A stretch of 64,000 nucleotides of DNA from Mycolicibacterium phocaicum (GTDB lineage: Bacteria > Actinomycetota > Actinomycetes > Mycobacteriales > Mycobacteriaceae). Below, piece by piece: positions 57,201 to 64,000 of the stretch. The DNA lies in NCBI RefSeq assembly GCF_010731115.1, contig NZ_AP022616.1, positions 4,464,001-4,528,000 on the forward strand, in the 5' to 3' direction. Each line of letters opens with the position of its first letter. Within the stretch, counting starts at the first letter, position 1. The position numbers and the translations under genes are program-made. Under the pieces are notes generated by a model, which worked only from the letters and a program-made list of their open reading frames with translations, was not told the DNA's origin and ran no database searches.

Positions 57201-58856
57201 CCTCGATCCACCGATGAACTGACTGTTTGGTCGGGTGTCGTAACGAGGAAAGTGCCTTCTGAGCTGGGATGATGAGTGTTCTCTACGCACTTATCGGCAC
57301 AACTCGGAAAGGCACTTCCAGTGCAAGTGTCCCACAGGTTCACCGCGTCGTCGGCGGTCTTTGATGATGAGCATCTCGTGTCGTGCGCGGGCCTGGTGCC
57401 GGTGATGACGTTGGCAGAGCAGAGTCGCCTTTCGGCGTTGTTGGAGCACAAGATTCGTTTCACCAGCGAGCGGATCAAGTCCGGGGCGGCCAACCCGTCA
57501 CCGAAGCTGGCGACGGTGATCGCCGGCATGTGCGTCGGCGCGGACAGTATCGATGACCTCGACGTGGTCCGCAGCGGTGGAATGAAAACACTCTTCGACG
57601 GGGTGTATGCGCCTTCGACGATCGGAACCCTGTTGCGGGAGTTCACCTTCGGGCATGCCCGTCAACTGGAGTCAGTTCTGGGTGCACATCTGGGTGCCCT
57701 GTGTGAACGCGTGCTGTTGCTGCCCGGCGCCGATCAGCGTGCGTTCATCGATATCGATTCGCTGCTGCGCCCGGTCTACGGACACGCCAAACAGGGCGCG
57801 AGCTACGGGCACACCAAGATCGCCGGCCGCCAGATCCTGCGCAAAGGTCTCTCGCTGGTGACCACGATCAGCACCGAACACAGCGCCCCGGTGATCGCCG
57901 GAGCGCGGTTGCGCTCGGGCAAGGCCAACTCCGGCAAGGGAGCGGCCCGGATGATCGCGCAAGCGGTGGCTACCGCCCGTGCCGCCGGCGTCACTGGTCA
58001 GATCCTGGTGCGCGGCGACTCGGCCTATGGCAACAGCGCGGTGGTGTCCGCGTGCCGCCGTGCCGGGGCCCGGTTCTCGCTCGTGTTGACCAAGACCGCG
58101 GCGCTGACCGCCGCGATCGAGCAGATCGACCAGGACGCGTGGGTACCGGTGAACTATCCCGGTGCAGTGCGCGATCCCGATACCGGCGCGTGGATTTCTG
58201 ATGCTGAAGTCGCCGAAACTACCTACACCGCTTTCACTTCCACGAAGACCCCGATCACCGCACGACTGGTGGTACGCCGGGTCAAAGATGCGCGCATGGC
58301 CGATGGGCTGTTTCCGGTGTGGCGGTATCACCCGTTCTTCACCGACATCGACCTACCGGTCGATCAAGCCGACATCACCCACCGTCGCCACGCGATCATC
58401 GAAACCGTGTTCGCCGACCTGATCGACGGACCCCTGGCCCACATGCCCTCGGGGCGGTTCGGCGCCAACTCCGCCTGGATCCTCTGCGCGGCCATCGCCC
58501 ACAACCTGCTGCGCGCCACCGGCGTCCTGGCCGGAGGCTCTCACGCCGTTGCCCGCGGTGCCACCCTGCGACGGCGCATCGTCAACATCGCGGCCCGACT
58601 GGCCCGACCACAACGCCGAGCAGTCCTGCACCTACCCGCCCACTGGCCCTGGGCCCGACACTGGCTTGCACTGTGGCACAACACGATCGGACGCCCACCC
58701 CCACAAACCGTGACATCCTGACCACCGCCGCAAGGCCCAACCCGAGGACACCACAGGAAAAGCTGGGCAGACCAGCAGCTAACTGCCGCCCACAGCAAAA
58801 TGATCCCGACCAGAACCGAAAAGTCCTCACAGAATCAGTCAGTCCACGGATCGAGG
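57201..58856 (+). mobile_element. IS1380-family insertion sequence
   Basis: A 1656-base element with inverted ends beginning cctcgatcc on both sides and a 5-base duplication ctaag at 57196-57200 and 58857-58861. Length, ends and duplication fit IS1380. Its removal restores the effector B frame exactly. Confidence 0.92.
57321..58721 (+). CDS. IS1380-family transposase
   Basis: A 466-residue DDE transposase: DDEHLVSCAGLVPVMTLAE at the start, FIDIDSLLRPVYGHAKQGAS (first Asp), LVRGDSAYGNSAVVSACRR (second Asp), and RHAIIETVFADLIDGPLAHM (catalytic Glu). It is intact. GTG 57321 (aaagg 9 bases upstream) gives the common family start; GTG 57276 is an in-frame alternative. Confidence 0.92.
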   Translation: MQVSHRFTASSAVFDDEHLVSCAGLVPVMTLAEQSRLSALLEHKIRFTSERIKSGAANPSPKLATVIAGMCVGADSIDDLDVVRSGGMKTLFDGVYAPSTIGTLLREFTFGHARQLESVLGAHLGALCERVLLLPGADQRAFIDIDSLLRPVYGHAKQGASYGHTKIAGRQILRKGLSLVTTISTEHSAPVIAGARLRSGKANSGKGAARMIAQAVATARAAGVTGQILVRGDSAYGNSAVVSACRRAGARFSLVLTKTAALTAAIEQIDQDAWVPVNYPGAVRDPDTGAWISDAEVAETTYTAFTSTKTPITARLVVRRVKDARMADGLFPVWRYHPFFTDIDLPVDQADITHRRHAIIETVFADLIDGPLAHMPSGRFGANSAWILCAAIAHNLLRATGVLAGGSHAVARGATLRRRIVNIAARLARPQRRAVLHLPAHWPWARHWLALWHNTIGRPPPQTVTS

Positions 58857-59119
58857 CTAAGGCCGCCGTCGCTTGATCTGGTGTCAGACCAGGCTTGTCG
58901 AGTACACCGTGCTCCAGTTTCGACTGCAATTCCAAACGAGCGCGAGCGCGCGTGCGAGCGTCGCCGCCCAGTACCGGATCGGTAGGCAATGGGCCCACGG
59001 ATTGGGCCGTCGTGAAATCGTCGAGTCGTTCGCTCGCGTAGCGCTTCGCTTCCGGTGTGGCTGGCGAGTCCCCGATTCTGAGTCCACCCGGAATTAGAGT
59101 CGGGTTTGTTGATCCAGAT

Positions 59120-59962
59120 TCAGTTGATTTCGCAGGCCATCGGGGTGTGACTGCACGTACAGACGGCAGCGTACTCGGCGGGTGTTCGGTAGCCCAGCGC
59201 CGAGTGCCGGTGCCGCAGGTTGTGGTCAGCCTTGAAGTCCCCGATCACCACTCGGGCCTCCATCAGGGTGTTCCAGTGATTGCGGTTGAGGCACTCCTTG
59301 CGTAGTCGGTTGTTGAACGATTCGATGTAGCCGTTGTTCCACGGCGTGCCCGGCGGGATGTAGGACAACCCGACCTTGCCGTCGCAAAACTGTTGCAGCG
59401 CAGCCGAAATGAACTCAGGGCCGTTGTCCATCCGCAACACCATCGGCGGCCCGCCGGCCGCGGCGAACACCTTCTCCAACTCGGCCACCAGTCGCTGCGC
59501 GGTGATCGACCGCTCGACGATGTTCAGCAGCGACTCACGGGTGTGCTCGTCAAGCATCGACGCGATCTTGATGGCCTTGCCGTCGACGGTGGAGTCGAAC
59601 TGAAAATCGATGGCCCACACCACCTTCGGCGCATCCGCGATGACCTCCGGTGGGCACGATGACACCCCCGACCGCTTGCGCGGCGAGGTGACCTTCACCT
59701 GCAGACCTTCCTCGCGCCAAAGCCGGTGGATCTTCTTCTTGTTCACCTCACGGCGCTCGTCGTACCGCAACGCCGCCCAGGCACGCCGGAACCCATGACA
59801 CGGGTGTTTGGTGGCGTACGAGCGCAACCAAACCCGCATATCGGCGTCCGGATCGGACGGGGTCAGCGCCATCGGCAGGTTTCTGTAAGTGGAGCGGGCC
59901 AGCCCAACGGCCTTGCACGCCAACCGTTCCGACATGCTCAAGGTGTCCTTGAGCATGTCCAC
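59120..59962 (-). CDS. IS3-family OrfB transposase (copy B)
   Basis: Identical in translation to the copy A OrfB, with all three DDE residues (WAIDFQFDST, MDNGPEFIS, NNGYIESFNN). Expected to be expressed as OrfAB fusion through -1 frameshifting. Confidence 0.9.
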   Translation of the reverse strand: MDMLKDTLSMSERLACKAVGLARSTYRNLPMALTPSDPDADMRVWLRSYATKHPCHGFRRAWAALRYDERREVNKKKIHRLWREEGLQVKVTSPRKRSGVSSCPPEVIADAPKVVWAIDFQFDSTVDGKAIKIASMLDEHTRESLLNIVERSITAQRLVAELEKVFAAAGGPPMVLRMDNGPEFISAALQQFCDGKVGLSYIPPGTPWNNGYIESFNNRLRKECLNRNHWNTLMEARVVIGDFKADHNLRHRHSALGYRTPAEYAAVCTCSHTPMACEIN

Positions 59963-59985
59963 GGCGCGGCGCTTGGCAGCTGGGC

Positions 59986-60267
59986 TCAGAATTTTCCCTT
60001 CGCAACCTCCCGCAACGCGTCCTTCTCCAGCTCAGCCTCGGCCAACAGCCGCTTGAGGCGGGCGTTCTGCTCGCGCAGCTCCTTGAGCTCGCGGGCGGCG
60101 TCGGTGTCCATCCCGCCGTAGGCGCGGCGCCAGTTGTACAACGTCGCCGGCGATACGCCCAGCTCGGCGGCGATCTCCTCGCCAGTCTTGCCCTCGGCAG
60201 CCAACTCGTCCGCGCGGCGCAACTTGCGCACGATGTCCTCCGCGGAATGCCGCTTGCGTCCAGCCAT
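59986..60267 (-). CDS. IS3-family OrfA (copy B)
   Basis: Identical in sequence to the copy A OrfA: HTH (LGVSPATLYNWRRAYGG) and leucine-zipper segment (KELREQNARLKRLLAEAELE), ending at the same gggaaaattc slip site. 93 residues from the preferred ATG. Confidence 0.88.
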   Translation of the reverse strand: MAGRKRHSAEDIVRKLRRADELAAEGKTGEEIAAELGVSPATLYNWRRAYGGMDTDAARELKELREQNARLKRLLAEAELEKDALREVAKGKF

Positions 60268-61125
60268 GTATCTCATCGTCCCTTCTCGGCCCGAAACCGG
60301 GCCACGGGACTCTAAAACACGCTGGACTCATTCACAGGGAACACGCCATGGCGTTTGGATTGGTGGCGGTTGCAAAGTCGCGCAGTCGGTTTGACGCTGC
60401 CTGCTTTTCAGGTGTCCACGCTCCGGGCGCATTTACGAGAGCTTCGTCGGCAGCACGTTGGCTGGCACCGTACTTATCGGGCGCTGATTGCGCGGGCGCA
60501 GTGCCGATGCCATCGGCTCCCGTAGTGGGATCGGCTGCGTAGCCTTCGGCGACCATCGCGGTCCGGGCCTTGCTGAGTTCGTCCGTGTAGGCCGTACGGA
60601 TTGCCTTGGCTTCGTCGACTGCGGTCCGAGTGCGACTTTCCGCCGCACGCTTGAGATCCTCCCACTCCGCGTTCTTGCCTGTCCTGGACGCTTCCTCAAT
60701 CCGCGCATCGATCTGAAGGTCATAGGACTTCAGTGCGCCTTCCAAGAGAGATATCGAGGTGGCGGAGCTGCGCTGGGACTGCGCTAGTGCGGCAGCAATG
60801 CTCTCAAGGCTGACCGCGAGCTTAGAGATCTGCAATTTGCTGAGGTGGAGACTATCCGTAACGCGAACTACTTCGGCGGCGTCGTTGATCGGGTGACCGC
60901 CACCGTCCTGGCGGTCCCACGCTGATCCGAAGCGCTGTTTGGCGATAGTGAAATCATGTTCGGTCTCGGTAATGCATCCACTCGCATTTCTGAATGCGGT
61001 TGCCAACTCGTCAATTTCACCGGGCGCGCCGCTTTGGATGGCACTGTCCATTTGCCATGGGTCACCGCCGGCGGCACTGACCAATTCTTGGATGCTGAGA
61101 TGTTTTAGCTCAATCGACATGCGGG

Positions 61126-61434
61126 CTAGATCGAATCGGCTGCCGTATTGATCGAGCCTGCCCCCGCTGCATCCTGAACCTCAAAAATCGTTGCGGCCGA
61201 GTTGGTGCGTTCCGCCAGCGAATCCAGAACTGTACGGAAACCACTCAGCGTGGTCGTATGCGTTTCGTGGCAGTCGACGAGTGATCGGTGGAAGTCGTGG
61301 GCGTCATCGAAATCCCCGAAGATGCCCGCTGATATCGAGGCATCAGCAAAACGGCCCGCCCCTTCATGCGCGATAGCGCCGGCGCTCTGGGCGAAGGCTG
61401 CGCCCATCCGCAGCAGATCGGAATCAACGTACAT
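61126..61434 (-). CDS. DUF2563/EspC-like small protein (locus B partner)
   Basis: A 102-residue helical protein with the start MYVDSDLLRMGAAFAQSAG and SAGIFGDFDDAHDFHRSL, which resembles the mycobacterial DUF2563 family found beside ESX-associated effectors. No YxxxD/E motif is evident. It ends 5 bases before the effector B start, mirroring the partner-effector order of locus A. Probably an export partner or chaperone-like subunit. Still intact. Confidence 0.65.
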   Translation of the reverse strand: MYVDSDLLRMGAAFAQSAGAIAHEGAGRFADASISAGIFGDFDDAHDFHRSLVDCHETHTTTLSGFRTVLDSLAERTNSAATIFEVQDAAGAGSINTAADSI

Positions 61435-61440
61435 CGGTCC

Positions 61441-61483
61441 CCCTGACCTGTCTATAGCCCCCCTGACCTGTCTATAGACAGGT
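61441..61483 (-). promoter_or_regulatory. direct repeat with perfect 18-base palindrome upstream of locus B
   Basis: The 17-base unit ccctgacctgtctatag occurs at 61441-61457 and again at 61461-61477 (period 20). The second copy continues into the perfect dyad acctgtcta-tagacaggt (61466-61483). It lies 7-49 bases upstream of the locus B partner start, where an operator is expected. The binding protein is unknown. Confidence 0.6.
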
Positions 61484-61525
61484 TACCGCCTCCTCGTAGG
61501 GGTCATATGCGGAAGTTTGTCGCGG

Positions 61526-62059
61526 TCATTGCAGTGTGAAGCCGTGTCGTTCGAGCGGGCGCAGGGTTGACGCGTCCGTGCCTTCCACGAGAAACAACCA
61601 TGCCATTCCAGTCTCATCGGTGTGGGTCGCATATCGATACCTGCCCTCGAGATGAGGTGTGTCGACGGCCAGGTCAGTCGGCGTGGCGTATACGGCGACG
61701 TATGTAGATGGTGATCCGGGCTGCCCCATACACATAGCCCACTCCTTGGCACGACTGAGGATCTCGCTCGTTTGGTGCAAGTTGATCACCGCCGGACCGC
61801 CGCATGCAGCAGTGATAAACACGAATCCCTTCTCGGATTCGAGTGGTGACGACGCCGGCGCGACCGACGGTGACGGGGCTGCTGACGATGTGGTTGGTGT
61901 CGGCGACACCGACGTGGATGAGGCTGAAGTTGATGCTGCCGGAACCGCCTTTCCGCCCGTCTGACCACAGCCCGTAAGGCATGCGGTGACGGCCAAAACC
62001 AGCACAGCCAGCGACAATCTGACAGTGGAACGCGGTACGCGACTTTCCTTCACGGCCAC
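61526..62059 (-). CDS. lipoprotein of unknown function
   Basis: A 177-residue lipoprotein: basic start, hydrophobic LSLAVLVLAVTACLTGC with lipobox LTGC (Cys about 31), a Ser/Thr/Pro-rich linker (about 40-72) and a small C-terminal domain with two Cys (FITAACGGPAVI and EWAMCMGQPG). No known family recognised. GTG 62059 is the start. It is divergent from the response-regulator gene. Confidence 0.72.
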   Translation of the reverse strand: MAVKESRVPRSTVRLSLAVLVLAVTACLTGCGQTGGKAVPAASTSASSTSVSPTPTTSSAAPSPSVAPASSPLESEKGFVFITAACGGPAVINLHQTSEILSRAKEWAMCMGQPGSPSTYVAVYATPTDLAVDTPHLEGRYRYATHTDETGMAWLFLVEGTDASTLRPLERHGFTLQ

Positions 62060-62151
62060 AATCGTAGTTGGCGGCCATCTCCGTAAGTCTCCACAGTTTC
62101 TTCACAATCACTGCCGGTAAGCCCCACAAACCGCGCTTACAGTCGGAAAGC

Positions 62152-62817
62152 GTGAAGCGAATCCTGGTGGTCGACGACGAGCCGACGATCTTGTCCTCGG
62201 TCGCCACCCGCCTGCGGGCCGAGTCGTTCCAGGTGGAGACGGCCGTCGACGGGCCTTCGGCAGTGGCCGCGGCGGCAGCGACACAGCCCGACCTGGTGGT
62301 GCTGGACGTCATGCTGCCCGGCTTCGACGGGTTGGAAGTCTGCCGGCGCATCCAGGCCGAGCGTCCGGTGCCGGTGCTGATGTTGACCGCCCGCACCGAC
62401 GAGACCGACATGCTGATCGGTCTGGGGATCGGGGCCGACGACTATCTCACCAAACCGTTCAGCATGCGCGAGTTGGTTGCGCGGGTGCGGGTGTTGCTGC
62501 GTCGGGTGGACCGGGCGGCCGGGGACCAGCCGCTGTCGGTGGGGGAGTACCGCATCGACCTCGCCGAACGCCGGGTGCACCAGGGTGATATCGAAATCCA
62601 CCTCACCCGAACAGAATTCGATCTACTGGCCTTCCTCGCCGGTCGTCCCAGAGCCGCGGTGGACCGCGAGACGCTGCTGGAGCACGTCTGGGGCTGGGGG
62701 TCGGGCGCCGAGACGCGCACGGTCGACAGCCACGTGAAGGCGTTGCGCCGCAAGCTCGGTGCCGAGCTCATCCGGACCGTGCATGGGGTCGGCTATGCCC
62801 TAGAGGTACCACGGTGA
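62152..62817 (+). CDS. OmpR/PhoB-family response regulator
   Basis: A 221-residue two-domain regulator. Receiver: acidic pocket VVDDEP (Asp9-10), phosphorylated Asp52 in LDVMLPGFDG, Thr79 and Lys101 in TKPF. Winged helix: TRTEFDLLAFLAGRP and RTVDSHVKALRRKLG. GTG 62152 begins the domain correctly. Its stop overlaps the kinase start by 4 bases (ATGA-type), so they are co-translated. Target genes unknown. Confidence 0.92.
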   Translation: MKRILVVDDEPTILSSVATRLRAESFQVETAVDGPSAVAAAAATQPDLVVLDVMLPGFDGLEVCRRIQAERPVPVLMLTARTDETDMLIGLGIGADDYLTKPFSMRELVARVRVLLRRVDRAAGDQPLSVGEYRIDLAERRVHQGDIEIHLTRTEFDLLAFLAGRPRAAVDRETLLEHVWGWGSGAETRTVDSHVKALRRKLGAELIRTVHGVGYALEVPR

Positions 62818-63872
62818 GCACCTTCGGCGAACTATGGGACCGGCTGCCCCGGCCGCTGGATCCGTTCGCGTCCTTCAAGATCAAGATGGGACTGCTGGTC
62901 GGCGGAGCAATCCTGTTGGCGTCGTTCACCTTCTGGATCGGCGCGAGCTGGCAGTTCCGATACGCGCTGCTGTCCGCTCTGCTGACCTCACTGCTCTTCA
63001 CCCAGTTCATGGCCCACGGCATGACGTCTCCCTTGCGGCAGATGACCGCCGCGGCCCGCGCGATGGCCAAGGGCGACTACAGCATTCGGGTCCGCGCCAC
63101 GTCGCGTGATGAAGTCGGCCAACTCGCAACGGCATTCAATCAGATGGCAGCCGATCTCGGCGCCGCCGACGAGTACCGGCGCGGGCTGATCGGCAACGTG
63201 TCCCATGAATTGCGCACGCCCATCACCGCATTGCAGGCCGTCCTGGAGAACGTGGTCGACGGTGTCGTCGAGCCGGACGCGCAGACGATGCGGTTGGCGC
63301 TGTCGCAGACCGAACGGCTCGGTGAGTTGGTCACCGATCTGCTGGACCTGTCGCGCCTCGAAGGCGGGGCAATTCCTTTACGGATCAACCGGTTCGACGT
63401 CGAGGCCTTCCTGCGTGCCGCCGTCGAGCACGTCTCTGTTTCCGCCGATGACGTGTCGGTCGCGGTCGAGGTGTCACCACCCGGTTTGACGGCGCTGGCC
63501 GATCCGGCGCGGCTACGGCAGGTGGTGGTCAATCTGGTGGACAACGCGATTCGGCACAGCCCGCCCGGCAGCAGCGTGACGGTGCGGGCGACGCGCGATG
63601 CGGGGGGATTGCGGCTCGAGGTGGCCGATCAAGGTCCGGGTATCGCGCCGGCAGAGCGTGAGCGGGTGTTCGAACGGTTCACCCGCGGCGCCACATCTGA
63701 TGGCGGCACCGGTCTGGGGCTGGCGATCGCCCGCTGGGCCGTCGAATTGCACGGCGGGGTCATCGATGTGGTGGAGACGACGGTGGGATGGGCCTTGCCC
63801 CCATGTAGTGGACACGGGATTTGTGGTTACGCGGCTACTGGCAGCGTAGCCGGTGTTAGGGTCCTTTCGTAG
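62814..63872 (+). CDS. sensor histidine kinase, C-terminus altered by an insertion sequence
   Basis: A 352-codon frame: two membrane spans (about 27-45 and 50-66) with almost no extracytoplasmic loop, HAMP (67-118), phospho-acceptor His131 in NVSHELRTPI, N-box NLVDNAIRHSPPG, G1 DQGPGIAP, F-box, and G2 GGTGLGLAIA. After about residue 325 (IDVVETTVGWALP) the native sequence is lost at the IS end near 63804 and replaced by IS-derived residues. The lost part is short, the last beta strand of the ATPase domain, so activity is possible but doubtful. Confidence 0.85.
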   Translation: MSTFGELWDRLPRPLDPFASFKIKMGLLVGGAILLASFTFWIGASWQFRYALLSALLTSLLFTQFMAHGMTSPLRQMTAAARAMAKGDYSIRVRATSRDEVGQLATAFNQMAADLGAADEYRRGLIGNVSHELRTPITALQAVLENVVDGVVEPDAQTMRLALSQTERLGELVTDLLDLSRLEGGAIPLRINRFDVEAFLRAAVEHVSVSADDVSVAVEVSPPGLTALADPARLRQVVVNLVDNAIRHSPPGSSVTVRATRDAGGLRLEVADQGPGIAPAERERVFERFTRGATSDGGTGLGLAIARWAVELHGGVIDVVETTVGWALPPCSGHGICGYAATGSVAGVRVLS

Positions 63873-64000
63873 GTCGCAGGGCTGGAATAGCGGCACCGGG
63901 AGTGCCGTCGTTTGGTGTTGTAGCGAGCCAGCCAGCGGAACACTTCGCGGCGGCAGGTAGCAGCGTCGGGCCAGTGGCTGCGGTCCTGCAGGATCTCGCG
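63804..64000 (-). mobile_element. IS3-family insertion sequence, partial (continues past window)
   Basis: The end tgtagtggacacgggatttg has the TG start typical of IS3-family ends and is followed by the 3' end of an OrfB-type gene. It differs from the two 1287-base IS3 copies. The other end lies beyond base 64000. Confidence 0.75.
63827..64000 (-). CDS. IS3-family transposase, C-terminal part
   Basis: 57 codons from the window edge to the stop: FRWLARYNTKRRHSRCRYSS and PATYE are the typical C-terminus of IS3 OrfB after the catalytic Glu. The rest is outside the window. Confidence 0.8.
   Translation of the reverse strand, partial: REILQDRSHWPDAATCRREVFRWLARYNTKRRHSRCRYSSPATYERTLTPATLPVAA

Larger units (their letters stand above)
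59062..60348 (-). mobile_element. IS3-family (IS407-type) insertion sequence, copy B
   Basis: The second 1287-base copy of the element at 7526-8812; both proteins are identical in translation. It is flanked by the 4-base duplication tggc (59058-59061 and 60349-60352). It interrupts effector B in the middle. Confidence 0.95.
56651..61120 (-). pseudogene. T7SS-like effector with glycine-zipper C-terminus, split by IS1380-type element and IS3 copy B
   Basis: Excising 59062-60348 (plus tggc) and 57201-58856 (plus ctaag) restores one 506-codon frame; junctions read NPNATPEAKRYAS and ATAALDQSEAQAR. The N-terminal part (about 1-150: GGDPWQMDSAIQSGAPGEID, RFGSAWDRQDGG, INDAAEVVRVTDSL, SLESIAAALAQSQRS) recalls the Rv0026/Rv2082 group of mycobacterial ESX-associated proteins. 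A helical middle follows. The C-terminal about 90 residues are Gly/Ala-rich and membrane-like (TAGGMGTAWAAGELGAWLG, then APAGPVGAFAGGLVFGTIG), a glycine-zipper pattern found in membrane-permeabilising toxins. Role inferred; the gene is now inactive. Confidence 0.8.

Noticed and set aside
61441..61477. The 17-base direct repeat as a CRISPR array
   Set aside because: Only two units, a spacer of three bases, and no cas genes.

Overview
The window is high-GC actinobacterial chromosome. Gene order and protein sequences point to a rapidly growing, steroid-degrading mycobacterium (Mycolicibacterium-like); I cannot name the species. The backbone follows the M. tuberculosis Rv3589-to-Rv3557c neighbourhood in order: mutY, canB, an Rv3587c-like membrane protein, disA, radA, lpqE, carD, ispF, cysS, rlmB, arsB2-like, an Rv3577-like beta-lactamase-fold protein, an Rv3575c-like LacI regulator, kstR, fadE34, an Rv3572-like protein, kshB, hsaA-D-C-B, aspB, fadE33-32-31, a fadD3 stub, fadE30, ipdF and a kstR2 stub. 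Lineage-specific genes and insertion sequences interrupt this backbone.

Layout. 1-4.6 kb: DNA repair, c-di-AMP and carbonic anhydrase genes. 4.65-9.7 kb: an island between radA and lpqE with an IS110-family element and a type VII secretion (T7SS)-like three-gene locus (locus A) whose amidase-fold effector gene is split by an IS3/IS407-type element. 10-25 kb: carD and housekeeping genes, a phosphatase, a 5-oxoprolinase subunit, a Zn/Mn-type ABC importer with a Zur-like site, a LacI regulator, otsB and kstR. 25-40 kb: fadE34, then accessory genes: regulator/target pairs with clear palindromic operators, and a DUF1097 gene split by an IS256-type and an IS630-type element. 40-46.5 kb: KstR-controlled kshB and the hsaADCB operon for steroid ring A/B degradation, with a major-facilitator transporter as last gene. 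46.7-56 kb: the KstR2-type region for the last two steroid rings (HIP degradation). In it fadD3 is reduced to a 3' stub, kstR2 is a broken chimera with an ipdF-like tail, and a CaiB-type CoA-transferase of foreign appearance is inserted. 56-61.5 kb: a second T7SS-like locus (locus B) in which a glycine-zipper effector gene is split by an IS1380-type element and by a second copy of the same IS3 element. 61.5-64 kb: a lipoprotein, a two-component system whose kinase is cut at its C-terminus by another IS3-type element, and the window edge.

The most notable observation is that three genes (effector A, effector B, DUF1097) are interrupted by five insertions with matching target duplications. Removing each element plus one target copy restores one continuous reading frame (403, 505 and 166 codons), so their original products can be read. 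Effector B, with a glycine-zipper C-terminus next to a polytopic membrane protein, resembles the layout of Staphylococcus TspA/TsaI toxin-immunity pairs. The functional reading is inference. Second, the HIP branch has lost its first enzyme gene (fadD3) and its repressor (kstR2) at this locus while two exact KstR2 operator matches remain. Third, ispD is missing from its usual place between carD and ispF.
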